Assembly: GCF_000212695.1 (NCBI RefSeq)
Contig: NC_015514.1
Location: 2,604,001-2,668,000 of the forward strand
DNA from: Cellulomonas fimi ATCC 484
GTDB lineage: Bacteria > Actinomycetota > Actinomycetes > Actinomycetales > Cellulomonadaceae
Length of the DNA: 64,000 nt
Direction: 5' to 3'
Shown piece by piece: positions 46,225-54,945 of the stretch. Every line of letters starts with the position of its first letter. Position 1 is the first letter of the stretch. The notes under the pieces are model-generated. The model did not search any database and was not told the origin of the DNA. It saw only the letters and a list, made by a program, of their open reading frames with translations. A program made the position numbers and the translations under genes.

Positions 46225-47057
46225 CGCAGGAGCCGGCCCCCGACGGGGACGCGCTCGACGAGGTCGCTCCGACCTCCCCGGACGACGTCCCGTACCACCT
46301 GCCCTGGCGCGTCGCGACGCTCGTCGCCCGGCGCGAGGAGACCCCGACGGCCGTGACGCTCGAGCTCGACGTGCCCGGGTGGCGCGGCGCGATGGCGGGC
46401 CAGCACGTCGACGTTCGGCTCACGGCCGAGGACGGCTACTCGACGCAGCGCTCGTACTCGCTCGCGTCGGCGGGCACGCTCGGCCTCCCAGGCGGGACGG
46501 CGGCTGGCGACGACGGCGCGCGCATCGCGCTGACCGTGCAGGTCGTGGCCGACGGCGAGGTGTCCCCCTACCTCACGCAGGACCTGGAGGTCGGCGACCA
46601 GATCGAGCTGCGCGGCCCGGTCGGCGCCTGGTTCGTGTGGCACGCGACCGACCCGCACCCGGTCCAGCTCGTCGCGGGCGGGTCCGGGCTCGTGCCGCTC
46701 ATGTCGATGCTGCGCACGCGTCGCCGCGCGCGGTCGGTCGCGCCGTTCCGGCTGCTCGTCTCGGCACGCACGCCGCTCGACGCGATCTACTCCGCCGAGC
46801 TCGACGACCTCGCCGCCGACCCCGGGGTGGACGTGACGCGCGTGTGGACGCGCCGGGCGCCCGCGGGGTGGACGGGAAGGGTCGGCAGGGTCGACGCGAC
46901 GACCCTCGCGGCGGCGTGCGTGCCGCCGGACCAGCGGCCGCACGTGTACGTGTGCGGGCCGACGCCGTTCGTGGAGACGGTCGCCGACCTGCTCGTCGAC
47001 CTGGGCCACGACCCCGAGCGGGTCCGCACGGAGCGCTTCGGCCCGACCGGTCCGTGA
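46212..47057 (+). CDS. FAD/NAD(P)-binding ferredoxin-reductase-like protein
   Basis: A 281-residue FNR-family reductase without a 2Fe-2S domain. The FAD-binding motif is RSYSLAS, the pyridine-nucleotide motif is AGGSGLVPLMSM, and the end has VYVCGPTPFVETVADLL. It probably feeds electrons to, or takes them from, the molybdenum protein encoded just before. The start is TTG at 46212: AAGGAG lies eight bases upstream and no ATG or GTG is available, although a CTG at 46221 is in frame. It overlaps the preceding gene by 13 bases. Confidence 0.88.
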   Translation: MGRLTQEPAPDGDALDEVAPTSPDDVPYHLPWRVATLVARREETPTAVTLELDVPGWRGAMAGQHVDVRLTAEDGYSTQRSYSLASAGTLGLPGGTAAGDDGARIALTVQVVADGEVSPYLTQDLEVGDQIELRGPVGAWFVWHATDPHPVQLVAGGSGLVPLMSMLRTRRRARSVAPFRLLVSARTPLDAIYSAELDDLAADPGVDVTRVWTRRAPAGWTGRVGRVDATTLAAACVPPDQRPHVYVCGPTPFVETVADLLVDLGHDPERVRTERFGPTGP

Positions 47058-47059
47058 CG

Positions 47060-47097
47060 GTCGCCGCGGGGCCGCCACCCGGCGGGTCGCGGGCGAC
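47060..47097. terminator. Possible hairpin between the reductase and ECF sigma genes
   Basis: GTCGCC and GGCGAC flank an inner CCGCC-ACCC-GGCGG hairpin between two convergent genes. The stem has interior loops. Confidence 0.35.
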
Positions 47098-47103
47098 GAC
47101 GCG

Positions 47104-48102
47104 TCAGCCTGCGGCGGGCTCCGCAGCGGCCGCCAGCTCGGCGGGCAGGCCGCACGCCGTCAGGTGCTCGACGCCGAACCACACGGTCGCGTGCGTGATC
47201 GCCTCGGCCCCCAGGTCGAGCACCGCGAGCTGGAACGCCCGGTGCACGCCGTCGTCGCCGCGCAGGTACACGCCGAAGGCGGGCTGACCGTTGGCGGCCG
47301 TCGGCAGCAGGCGCATCGCTCCCGGCCCCTTCGCCGGGCACCACGTGCCGATGAGCGCGGCCACGTCGGCCCGTCCGCGGTACCACTGCGGGTAGGGCGG
47401 CATCTCCCACACGACGTCCTGCGTCATGAGGGCGACGATCCCGTCGATGTCGTAGGACTCGAAGGCGTCGACGTACGCGTCGAGCAGCCGCCGGCGCCGC
47501 TCGTCGTCCAGGCTGTCCTGCCGGTCGGGGTCCCGGCGGCCGACGTGCGCGCGCGCCCGCTGGAGGGTCGAGTTCACGCCGGCGACGGTCAGGCCCAGCG
47601 CCTGCGCCGTCTCCGCCGCGCTCCACTCCAGCACGTCCCGCAGCAGCAGCACCGCCCGCTGCTGCGCGGTCAGGTGCTGCAGCGCGGCGACGAAGGCGAG
47701 CCGCACGCTGTCCCGGGTCACCGCCTCCGCCGCCGGGTCGCTCGGCGGACCGGACCACACGACGGCGTCGGGCAGCGGCTCGAGCCACGCGACGCTGCGC
47801 TCGGGCAGCGGCTCGTGCGCCGGGTCGGCGGCGGGCGCGCCGAGCCCCGTGGGCAGCGGGCGGCGGGAGCGGCCCTCGAGGTGCGTGAGGCACGTGTTGG
47901 TGGCGATGCGGTACATCCACGTCCGGACCGACGAGCGCGCCTCGAACCGGTCGATCGCCCGCCAGGCCCGCAGGTACGTCTCCTGCAACGCGTCCTCGGC
48001 GTCGTGCAGCGACCCCGTCATGCGGTAGCAGTGGGCGAGCAGCTCGCGGCGCAGCGGCTCGACGAGCGTCGTGAAGTCCTGCTCGGTGGTGGTGGCGGTC
48101 AC
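47104..48102 (-). CDS. ECF sigma factor with C-terminal SnoaL-like domain (SigG/SigJ type)
   Basis: A 332-residue extracytoplasmic-function sigma factor. Region 2 spans about residues 12-75 (AHCYRMTGSLHDAEDALQET, then RTWMYRIATNTCLTHLEG), region 4 about residues 145-200 (LTAQQRAVLLLRDVLEWSA), and residues about 215-330 are a SnoaL-like fold (VDAFESYDIDGIVALMTQDV and MPPYPQWYRG). In this group the SnoaL tail replaces a separate anti-sigma factor, and none is adjacent. GTG at 48102 lies six bases after TACCGT. Confidence 0.92.
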   Translation of the reverse strand: MTATTTEQDFTTLVEPLRRELLAHCYRMTGSLHDAEDALQETYLRAWRAIDRFEARSSVRTWMYRIATNTCLTHLEGRSRRPLPTGLGAPAADPAHEPLPERSVAWLEPLPDAVVWSGPPSDPAAEAVTRDSVRLAFVAALQHLTAQQRAVLLLRDVLEWSAAETAQALGLTVAGVNSTLQRARAHVGRRDPDRQDSLDDERRRRLLDAYVDAFESYDIDGIVALMTQDVVWEMPPYPQWYRGRADVAALIGTWCPAKGPGAMRLLPTAANGQPAFGVYLRGDDGVHRAFQLAVLDLGAEAITHATVWFGVEHLTACGLPAELAAAAEPAAG

Positions 48103-48108
48103 GTCTCG

Positions 48109-48114
48109 ACGGTA
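48109..48114 (-). promoter_or_regulatory. Leaderless -10 element of the ECF sigma gene
   Basis: TACCGT on the minus strand lies six bases before the GTG at 48102. Confidence 0.55.
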
Positions 48115-48161
48115 GCGAGCACCGCCGACACGGGCGACCCCCTCCTGCGAGACTGCCCCGC

Positions 48162-48659
48162 ATGCCGCACACGCCGCCCGGCCGCTACTCCCCCGACGAC
48201 CACCTCGGCCACCGGACGCTGCTGGTCGCCGCCGCGTACGTCGTGCTGCGGCGCGGCGACGAGGTGCTGCTGCAGCTGCGCCGCGGCACGGGCTACCGCG
48301 ACGGGCACTGGGCCGTCCTCGCGGGCCACGTCGACCCCGGCGAGTCGGTGCACGAGGCCGCCGTCCGGGAGGCGGCCGAGGAGGCGGGCGTCGGCGTGCG
48401 CGTCGAGGACCTGCGTCCGCTGACGACGCTGCACCGGTTCGAGCGGGGCGGCCCGGCCGTCGAGCAGCGCGTCGACGTGTTCTTCGAGGTCGACGTGTGG
48501 ACCGGCGCGCCCGAGCACCGCGAGGCGGACCGGGCCGAGCGCATGGGCTGGTTCCCGCTCGCCGGCCTCCCGGAACCCGTCGTCCCGCACGAGCGGATCG
48601 TGCTCGACGCCCTCGCGCGCGGCGAGCACCTGCCCGCGGTGCTGTCGCTGCCGTCCTGA
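48162..48659 (+). CDS. Nudix hydrolase
   Basis: A 165-residue Nudix protein. The Nudix box is complete: GHVDPGESVHEAAVREAAEE followed by AGVGV, giving the G-x5-E-x7-R-E-x-x-E-E pattern. A MutT-like nucleotide or sugar-nucleotide diphosphatase is likely, but substrate cannot be read from sequence. ATG at 48162; divergent from the sigma gene. Confidence 0.92.
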   Translation: MPHTPPGRYSPDDHLGHRTLLVAAAYVVLRRGDEVLLQLRRGTGYRDGHWAVLAGHVDPGESVHEAAVREAAEEAGVGVRVEDLRPLTTLHRFERGGPAVEQRVDVFFEVDVWTGAPEHREADRAERMGWFPLAGLPEPVVPHERIVLDALARGEHLPAVLSLPS

Positions 48660-48685
48660 CCGGTCCGCTCCACGGAGCGGACCGG
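48660..48685. terminator. Bidirectional terminator between Nudix gene and ppc
   Basis: A perfect 12-base inverted repeat CCGGTCCGCTCC with GGAGCGGACCGG separated by two bases lies between convergent genes. Confidence 0.75.
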
Positions 48686-48702
48686 CCCGACGGACGTCGG
48701 CG

Positions 48703-51378
48703 TCAGCCGGTGTTCTGCACGCCCGCGGCGACACCGTTCACGGTGAGCAGCAGGAGCCGGCGCAGGTCGTCGGCCCGCTCGGGGGCGTCGCCCGTGCGCA
48801 GTCCGCGCAGCGCACGCAGCTGGAGCAGGGACAGCGCGTCGACGTACGGGCTGCGCAGCTGCACGGCGCGCCCGAGGATCCGGCGGCGCGACAGGACCGC
48901 GTCGCTGTCGGTGATCGCGAGCACGGACCGGCGGGTCAGCGACATCTCCGTGAGCACCCGCTCGGCCAGGTCCGGACGGTCGCCGAGCGCGAGGTAGCGG
49001 GCCGCGATCCGCTCGTCCGTCTTGGCGAGCGACATCTCGACGTTGTCGATCATCGTCGTGAACAGCGGCCACTGCGCGTAGGCGTCCCGCAGCTCGTCGA
49101 GGTCGCCCACGGCGTCGAGCGCCGACCCCAGGCCGTACCAGCCGGCGAGGTTGATGCGGGCCTGCGACCAGGAGAAGACCCAGGGGATCGCCCGCAGGTC
49201 GTCGAGCGACGACACGGACAGGCCGCGCCGCGCGGGCCGCGAGCCGATCGGCAGCAGCCCGACCTCCTCGAGCGGGGTCACCTGCGCGAACCACTGCGGG
49301 AAGCCGTCGGCGCGCACGAGCTCGTGGAACCGCGTGCGCGACGCCTCGTCGAGCTGGCGGGCCAGGCCCGCGAACCGCTCGGTGGCCGCCGCGTTGCGCC
49401 GCTCGACCGACGGCGTGCCCGCGAGCAGCGTCGCCGCGACGACCTGCTCGATGTGCCGCGCCGCGATGACGGGGTCGCCGTAGCGGGCGAAGATGACCTC
49501 GCCCTGCTCGGTGAGCTTGAACCGCCCGTCGACCGAGCCCGGCGGCTGCGCGAGGACCGCGCGGTTGGCCGGGCCGCCGCCGCGGCCGAGCGCTCCGCCG
49601 CGCCCGTGGAACAGCGTGAGCTGGATGTCGTGCTCGCGCGCCCACTCGGTGATGCGGCGCTGCGCGGCGTCGAGCGCGAGCGTCGCGGAGACCGGGCCGA
49701 CGTCCTTCGAGGAGTCCGAGTACCCGAGCATGACCTCGACGCGGCGGCCGTTGTCCGCCAGGCGACGCTGCACCTGCGGGAGCGTCAGCGCCTCCTCGAG
49801 GATGTCGACGCTCGCCTCGAGGTCCGCGAACGTCTCGAACAGCGGCACCGCGTCGATGACGGGCACCTCGTCCGGACCGCCGTACGCGAGCTCCGCGAGC
49901 TGGTAGACCGCCGCGAGGTGCTGCGCGGACTGCGTGAACGACACGATGTAGCGGCGCGCCGCGTCCTGCCCGAACCGCCGCTGCACGGCCCCGAGCGCGC
50001 GGAACGTGTCGAGCACCTCGAGCGTCCGGGGCTGGAGCTCGCCGTCGACGCCGTGCTCGGCGATGTCCGCGAGCGCGGCCTCGTGCACCTGCGAGTGCTG
50101 CCGGACCTCGAGCTCCGCGAGGTGGAAGCCGAACGTCCGGACCTGCCAGAGCAGGCGCTGCAGGTCGCCGTACGCCGACCGCGTCGCGCCGGCCTCGACG
50201 AGCGAGCGCTGCACCACGAGCAGGTCGGCCTCGAGCTCGTCGGGCGTCGCGTACGCGAGGTCCGCGTCGCGCCGCCGTGTGGCGGCGATGCGCTCGGTGA
50301 CGACCTGCAGCACGCGGCGGTGCGGCTCGTTCGGGGCGTCGCTCGCGGCCTGCGCGGCCAGCTGCTCCGCGATGCCGCGCTGGCGCTGCCACAGCGCGCT
50401 GAGCTCCTGCGACGGCGGCGTGGTGTCGCTCCCGAGGGTCAGGCCGTTGGCGGTGCGCCGCGCGGTCGTCTCGAGGGCCTTCAGCGCGTGCTCCGACGCG
50501 AGCAGCGCCGCCGCCCTCGTGACCTCGGCGGTGACGTTGGGGTTGCCGTCCCGGTCGCCGCCGATCCACGTGCCGAGCCGCGCGAACGGGCGCACCGCGG
50601 GGGCGCGCGTCCCCGCGTCGTCGCCGAGCAGCCAGTCGTCGAGGCGGCGGTACACCGCGGGCAGGACATCGCTCAGCGTCGAGTCGAAGACGTTGAGGAC
50701 CGTGCGCACCTCGTCGAGGACGGTCGGCTTCTCCTGGCGCAACGGCGCGGTGCGCCACAGGGTGTCGATCTCGGCCAGCAGACGGCGGTCGTTCTCGGCG
50801 ATCGACATGCCGCCGCGGCTGCGGATGTCCCGCTCGCCGACGAGCTCCGCGATGCGGCGGATGGCGTTGGAGACCGCGCGCCGCCGGGCCTCGGTGGGGT
50901 GCGCCGTGAAGACGGGGCGGAACTCGAGCTCCTGCACGCGCTGCAGCGCCACGTCGGTGCCGAGCTCCTCGCGCGCCCGCTCGACCGCGGCGGGCAGCGA
51001 GTCGTCCGGGGCGAGGTCGTGCGGCTGGAGGCTCGCCTCGCGCTCGCGCAGCACGCGGATGCGGTGGTACTCCTCCGCGGTGTTGGCGAGGTGGAAGTAG
51101 CAGGTGAACGCGCGCGCGACCTGCTCGGCGCGCTCGAGCGAGAACCCGGCGACGAGCGCCTCGGCCTGCTCGAGGGCGTCGCCGTCCTGCTCGTCGTGCG
51201 CGCGGATCGCGAGCTCGCGCAGCTGCTCGACGTCGTCGAGGAGGTCCTGGCCGACGGACTCGCGCAGGACCCGGCCGAGGAACTCGCCGAGCACGCGGAC
51301 GTCGTTCCGCAGGGGCTCGGGGACCTCGTGGCGGGCCAGGCCGCGACGGACGTCGCGCGGGGGCAGCGGTGCAGTCAC
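48703..51378 (-). CDS. ppc: Phosphoenolpyruvate carboxylase
   Basis: An anaplerotic enzyme that carboxylates PEP with bicarbonate to oxaloacetate. The 891-residue product is of normal length and has the catalytic motifs VFTAHPTEARRR (active-site His), GYSDSSKDVGPVSATLAL and FHGRGGALGRGGGP, and ends NTG, the canonical C terminus. GTG at 51378 lies six bases after TATTTT, an unusually A+T-rich element for this window. It is read alone, convergent with the Nudix gene. Confidence 0.97.
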   Translation of the reverse strand: MTAPLPPRDVRRGLARHEVPEPLRNDVRVLGEFLGRVLRESVGQDLLDDVEQLRELAIRAHDEQDGDALEQAEALVAGFSLERAEQVARAFTCYFHLANTAEEYHRIRVLREREASLQPHDLAPDDSLPAAVERAREELGTDVALQRVQELEFRPVFTAHPTEARRRAVSNAIRRIAELVGERDIRSRGGMSIAENDRRLLAEIDTLWRTAPLRQEKPTVLDEVRTVLNVFDSTLSDVLPAVYRRLDDWLLGDDAGTRAPAVRPFARLGTWIGGDRDGNPNVTAEVTRAAALLASEHALKALETTARRTANGLTLGSDTTPPSQELSALWQRQRGIAEQLAAQAASDAPNEPHRRVLQVVTERIAATRRRDADLAYATPDELEADLLVVQRSLVEAGATRSAYGDLQRLLWQVRTFGFHLAELEVRQHSQVHEAALADIAEHGVDGELQPRTLEVLDTFRALGAVQRRFGQDAARRYIVSFTQSAQHLAAVYQLAELAYGGPDEVPVIDAVPLFETFADLEASVDILEEALTLPQVQRRLADNGRRVEVMLGYSDSSKDVGPVSATLALDAAQRRITEWAREHDIQLTLFHGRGGALGRGGGPANRAVLAQPPGSVDGRFKLTEQGEVIFARYGDPVIAARHIEQVVAATLLAGTPSVERRNAAATERFAGLARQLDEASRTRFHELVRADGFPQWFAQVTPLEEVGLLPIGSRPARRGLSVSSLDDLRAIPWVFSWSQARINLAGWYGLGSALDAVGDLDELRDAYAQWPLFTTMIDNVEMSLAKTDERIAARYLALGDRPDLAERVLTEMSLTRRSVLAITDSDAVLSRRRILGRAVQLRSPYVDALSLLQLRALRGLRTGDAPERADDLRRLLLLTVNGVAAGVQNTG

Positions 51379-51384
51379 CGGGCC

Positions 51385-51390
51385 AAAATA
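51385..51390 (-). promoter_or_regulatory. Leaderless -10 element of ppc
   Basis: TATTTT on the minus strand lies six bases before the GTG at 51378. Confidence 0.65.
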
Positions 51391-51446
51391 GGCCACGTCG
51401 GCCGCATCCGGGCCCACGGTCCAGGCGCTGGGCAGCCGCGACGGGC

Positions 51447-52436
51447 TCAGCCGGCGTCGCCGGCGGGGTCCGGGCCGGACGCCGAGCAGAGGTCGGCCAC
51501 GGTGCCGTCCACCTCCGAGGCGAAGTCGACGCGCCCGTCGGGGCCGGCGGCGCGCATCGCACCGGCGGGGATGCGGAGCTCGGGCACCTCGGTGCGCGCG
51601 TCGCTGAACGCAGAACCGTCGCGGAACGTCACGGCCCCCGTCCACAGCGGGTCCGCGCCGGGTGCCGTGAGGGTGGCGCGCAGCACCGTGCCGTCGGCGG
51701 GCGGCCGGTCGGCATCGACCTCCCACGCGACGGTGCTGGACGGCTGGGCCGCGGCGGGCCGTCGCAGGCCGAGCCGGGAGACGGTGACCTCGCCCGGCAC
51801 CCGCAGCGACACCGCGAGGAGGCCGGACGGGTCGGGCGCCGGGAACGAGCACGTGACGGTGACCGCGCCTTCCTCGGCGACGCTCGGCGCGCCCGCGAGC
51901 ACGAGCGCGAACGCGCAGGCCGCGCCGCTGATCGCCCGCACGGGGAGGAACAGCCGGTCCCGCACGACGACCGTCCGGGTCAGGGAGTCGGCGAAGGTCT
52001 GCCGGCGCGGGTGCCACAGCGGACGCAGCCAGCCGACGAGCAGCACCCAGTCCAGCACGTGCGCGGCCTCGCGCAGCACGGTGCGGACGAGTCCTGCGGG
52101 CCGGGCGTCGTCGTCACGCTCGACCCGTACGCCCGCGACGGCCTTGCCCGGCGTCGACCCGGTCAGGGCCTGCAGCAGGAGGATCGCGACGACGGCGCCG
52201 CACGTCCACCACGAGAACAGCCCCGCGGGCTCGAGCCCGTCGACGGGCGACAGCACCGGGGGGACGAGCCGCGCGGGCACGGGGATCGCCGAGCCGGTGG
52301 CGAGCCACGCGACGGCGGCGACGAGCGCCCCGTCGAGGACGGCCGCGAGCGCGCGCCGCCACCAGGCGGCCCACGGCCGGTCGGGCGCGCCGTCCGGGGC
52401 CTGCGGGACGGCGTCCAGGACCTGCGCGAGTGTCAT
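51447..52436 (-). CDS. RDD-family membrane protein
   Basis: A 329-residue protein. The first half is an RDD domain (WWRRALAAVLDGALVAAVAW with the Arg-Asp pair, and GSTPGKAVAGVRV) with three hydrophobic segments. After the motif PRRQTFADSLTRTVVV a fourth segment (AISGAACAFALVLAGA) leads into an extracytoplasmic domain of about 150 residues rich in beta strands with no recognised family. Function is unknown. ATG at 52436, six bases after CACGCT. Divergent from the chromate genes. Confidence 0.85.
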   Translation of the reverse strand: MTLAQVLDAVPQAPDGAPDRPWAAWWRRALAAVLDGALVAAVAWLATGSAIPVPARLVPPVLSPVDGLEPAGLFSWWTCGAVVAILLLQALTGSTPGKAVAGVRVERDDDARPAGLVRTVLREAAHVLDWVLLVGWLRPLWHPRRQTFADSLTRTVVVRDRLFLPVRAISGAACAFALVLAGAPSVAEEGAVTVTCSFPAPDPSGLLAVSLRVPGEVTVSRLGLRRPAAAQPSSTVAWEVDADRPPADGTVLRATLTAPGADPLWTGAVTFRDGSAFSDARTEVPELRIPAGAMRAAGPDGRVDFASEVDGTVADLCSASGPDPAGDAG

Positions 52437-52548
52437 GAGCGCAGCGTGGCAGGTCGGCGCCCCGAGCGGGGCCGGTTTGGCTCGCGTGCGTCGCTCGTCC
52501 TGCGAGACGACGGTGGCGACGTCGATGCAACCGTGGTTACGTCACCCC

Positions 52549-53076
52549 GTGCCCTCCGAGTGGATCCTGCTGAGCTACCGGCTGCCCCGCGAGCCGTCGA
52601 CGCCGCGCATCGCGCTGTGGCGCCGCCTGCGCCGGCTCGGCGTCGCGCAGGTCTCCGACGGGCTCGTCGCCCTGCCGTCCGACGCGCGCACCCGGGAACA
52701 GCTCGAGTGGGCCGCCGACCACGTCGTCGACCACGGCGGCGAGGCGAGCCTGTGGACCGCCCGGCCCGCGACCGACGGCCAGGAGCGTGCGCTCGCCGAG
52801 CAGATGTCCTCCCAGCGCGCGCAGGAGTACCGGGAGGTCGCCGGCGAGGCACGCACCGCGCTCCACGACGACCCTGCCGACGCGCGACGCGCGCTCCTGC
52901 GGCTGCGCCGACGCCACCGGGAGGTCGCGCGCCGGGACTTCTTCCCGCCGGCGGCGCGCGACGAGGCCGCTGCCTCGCTCCGCGCGCTCGAGGCCCACGT
53001 GGCCGGCCGGCCGGCCACGTCCGGGGCGACGGCTACCGCGCTCGCGCGGCCCGGGACCACGGCGGCGGCGCGATGA
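52549..53076 (+). CDS. ChrB N-terminal domain protein
   Basis: A 175-residue protein equal to the N-terminal domain of the chromate-resistance regulator ChrB, starting SEWILLSYRLPREPSTPRIALWRRLRRLGVAQVSDG. In ChrB proteins this winged-helix-like domain is joined to a C-terminal catalytic-like domain; here the latter is the next gene, overlapping by ATGA. GTG at 52549 begins the conserved part. Likely represses or senses chromate for the chrA exporter two genes downstream. Confidence 0.87.
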   Translation: MPSEWILLSYRLPREPSTPRIALWRRLRRLGVAQVSDGLVALPSDARTREQLEWAADHVVDHGGEASLWTARPATDGQERALAEQMSSQRAQEYREVAGEARTALHDDPADARRALLRLRRRHREVARRDFFPPAARDEAAASLRALEAHVAGRPATSGATATALARPGTTAAAR

Positions 53077-53507
53077 GGTGGGCGACGCGCCGTGGCGTGC
53101 ACGTCGACCGGGCGGCGTGCGCGTGGCTGATCCGGCGGCACGTGGACCCGGATGCCGAGTTCGTGTTCGTCGACGACCCGGCCGACGTGCCCCACGACGC
53201 GACCCCGTTCGACCTGCGGGGCGTCGAGCTCGGGCACCGCGACGGCCGGTGCAGCTTCGAGTCCGTCCTGCTGCGGTACGGGCTCGACACCGACCCCGTC
53301 CTGAGCCGGATCGGCGAGATCGTGCACGCCGCCGACCTCGACGACGACCGGTTCGACGCACCCGAGGCACCGGGGCTCGACGTGCTGCTGCGCGGCCTGT
53401 CGATGACGGGCGACGACGAGCGGACGCTGGCCGTGTCGGGCCCGCTGCTCGACGGCCTCGCCGAGTACGTCCGGCGCTCCTACCTGCTCGGCCGCGAGCC
53501 CGCCTGA
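53073..53507 (+). CDS. ChrB C-terminal domain protein
   Basis: A 144-residue protein matching the C-terminal domain of ChrB: MRWATRRGVHVDRAACAWLIRRHVDPDAEFVFV, then CSFESVLLRYGL and a central IVHAADLDDD motif. Cys37-region and His residues suggest metal or oxyanion sensing. The ATG overlaps the end of the N-terminal-domain gene, so the two halves are made together and probably form a complex. It lies 40 bases before chrA. Confidence 0.88.
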   Translation: MRWATRRGVHVDRAACAWLIRRHVDPDAEFVFVDDPADVPHDATPFDLRGVELGHRDGRCSFESVLLRYGLDTDPVLSRIGEIVHAADLDDDRFDAPEAPGLDVLLRGLSMTGDDERTLAVSGPLLDGLAEYVRRSYLLGREPA

Positions 53508-53547
53508 CCCGCCCCACCCCTCCCGACGACCCGGAGACCGCACCCTC

Positions 53548-54933
53548 ATGACCTCGTCCGAGACCAGCACTCCCCCGGCCACCGCCGGCGGGGGCGACCT
53601 CGTCCCGTTCCGCACCGCGGTCCGGGCGTGGTTCGCGATCTCCTGGCAGACGTTCGGCGGCCCTGCGGGCCAGATCGCCGTCATGCAGCGCACGCTCGTC
53701 GACGAGAAGGGGTGGATCGGGCAGCGCCGGTTCCTGCACGCCCTCAACTACTGCATGCTGCTGCCCGGCCCCGAGGCGCAGCAGCTCGCCGTCTACACGG
53801 GCTGGCTGCTCAACGGCACGCGCGGCGGGATCGTCGCGGGCGGCCTGTTCGTGCTGCCGGGGATGCTCGCGCTGCTCCTGCTGTCGGCGCTCTACGTCGC
53901 CTTCGGCGAGACGACCGTGGTCGGGTCGGTGTTCGCCGGCCTCGCGCCCGCCGTCCTCGCGATCGTGCTGCAGGCGGTCGTCCGCGTGGGCCGCCGCGCG
54001 CTGCACGGCGTCGCGCTCGTGCTGCTCGCCGTCGCGTCGTTCGTCGCCCTGTCGTTCTTCGCGGTGCCCTTCCCGGTCGTGGTGCTCGCCGCCGGGCTGC
54101 TGGGCTGGCTGCTGCACCGCGTGGCACCGCACCTGATCGCGGCACCGCCCGCGCACGCCTCGGGCCCGGAGGGCCGCACCCCCCTCATCCCCGACGACGC
54201 GCTGCACAGCGAGCGCCCCTCGGGCCGCCGCACGCTGCGCGTGCTCGTGCTGGGGCTGCTCGTCTGGGGCCTGCCGCTGCTCGCGGTGGTGCTGCTCACC
54301 GGTGCGGGCAGCACGCTCACGCAGCAGGGTCTGTTCTTCTCGGGCACGGCCGTCGTGACGTTCGGCGGCGCCTACGCCGTGCTGGCGTACGTCGCGCAGC
54401 GCGCGGTCGAGGACTACGGCTGGGTCACGCCCGGCGAGATGACGCGCGGCCTCGCGCTGGCCGAGACGACGCCCGGGCCGCTCATCATGGTCGTGCAGTT
54501 CGTCGCGTTCCTCGGGGCGTACCGGGACCCGGGCGGCATCGACCCGTGGGTCGCGGCGGTCGTCGGTGCGCTGCTGACCACGTGGGTCACGTTCGTCCCG
54601 TCGTTCCTGTTCATCTTCCTGGGCGCGCCCTACGTCGAGCGGCTGCGCAGCAACCGCGGGCTCAGCGCGGCGCTGACGGCCGTGACGGCCGCCGTCGTCG
54701 GGGTCATCGCGAACCTCGCGCTCTACTTCACGACGCACACGCTGTTCGCGGGGACGACGCCGACGACGTGGGGGCCGCTGCACCTCGACGTGCCCGACCC
54801 CACGACGCTGCAGCCCGCGGCGCTCGCGATCGCCCTGGTCGGCGGCGTGCTCGTGTTCGCACTGCGCTGGTCCGTGCTGCGCACGCTCGCGGTGTGCGCC
54901 GCGCTCGGCCTCGTCCTGACCGGCCTGCTCTGA
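53548..54933 (+). CDS. chrA: Chromate efflux transporter ChrA
   Basis: A 461-residue CHR-family exporter of two homologous halves (bidomain type). Each half has the motif: FGGPAGQIAVMQRTLVDEKGWI with NYCMLLPGPEAQQLA in the first, and FGGAYAVLAYVAQRAVEDYGWV with GLALAETTPGPLIMVVQFVAF in the second. About ten to twelve hydrophobic segments. It expels chromate and probably uses proton motive force. ATG at 53548. Convergent, with only 12 bases, with the PAS-GAF-SpoIIE gene. Confidence 0.95.
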   Translation: MTSSETSTPPATAGGGDLVPFRTAVRAWFAISWQTFGGPAGQIAVMQRTLVDEKGWIGQRRFLHALNYCMLLPGPEAQQLAVYTGWLLNGTRGGIVAGGLFVLPGMLALLLLSALYVAFGETTVVGSVFAGLAPAVLAIVLQAVVRVGRRALHGVALVLLAVASFVALSFFAVPFPVVVLAAGLLGWLLHRVAPHLIAAPPAHASGPEGRTPLIPDDALHSERPSGRRTLRVLVLGLLVWGLPLLAVVLLTGAGSTLTQQGLFFSGTAVVTFGGAYAVLAYVAQRAVEDYGWVTPGEMTRGLALAETTPGPLIMVVQFVAFLGAYRDPGGIDPWVAAVVGALLTTWVTFVPSFLFIFLGAPYVERLRSNRGLSAALTAVTAAVVGVIANLALYFTTHTLFAGTTPTTWGPLHLDVPDPTTLQPAALAIALVGGVLVFALRWSVLRTLAVCAALGLVLTGLL

Positions 54934-54945
54934 CGGGGGCCCGGC

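Noticed and set aside
49324..53076. A 1250-codon frame antisense to ppc that runs into the ChrB N-terminal gene
   Set aside because: Only its last 176 codons, from GTG 52549, match a family. The rest is a shadow of ppc and the RDD gene.
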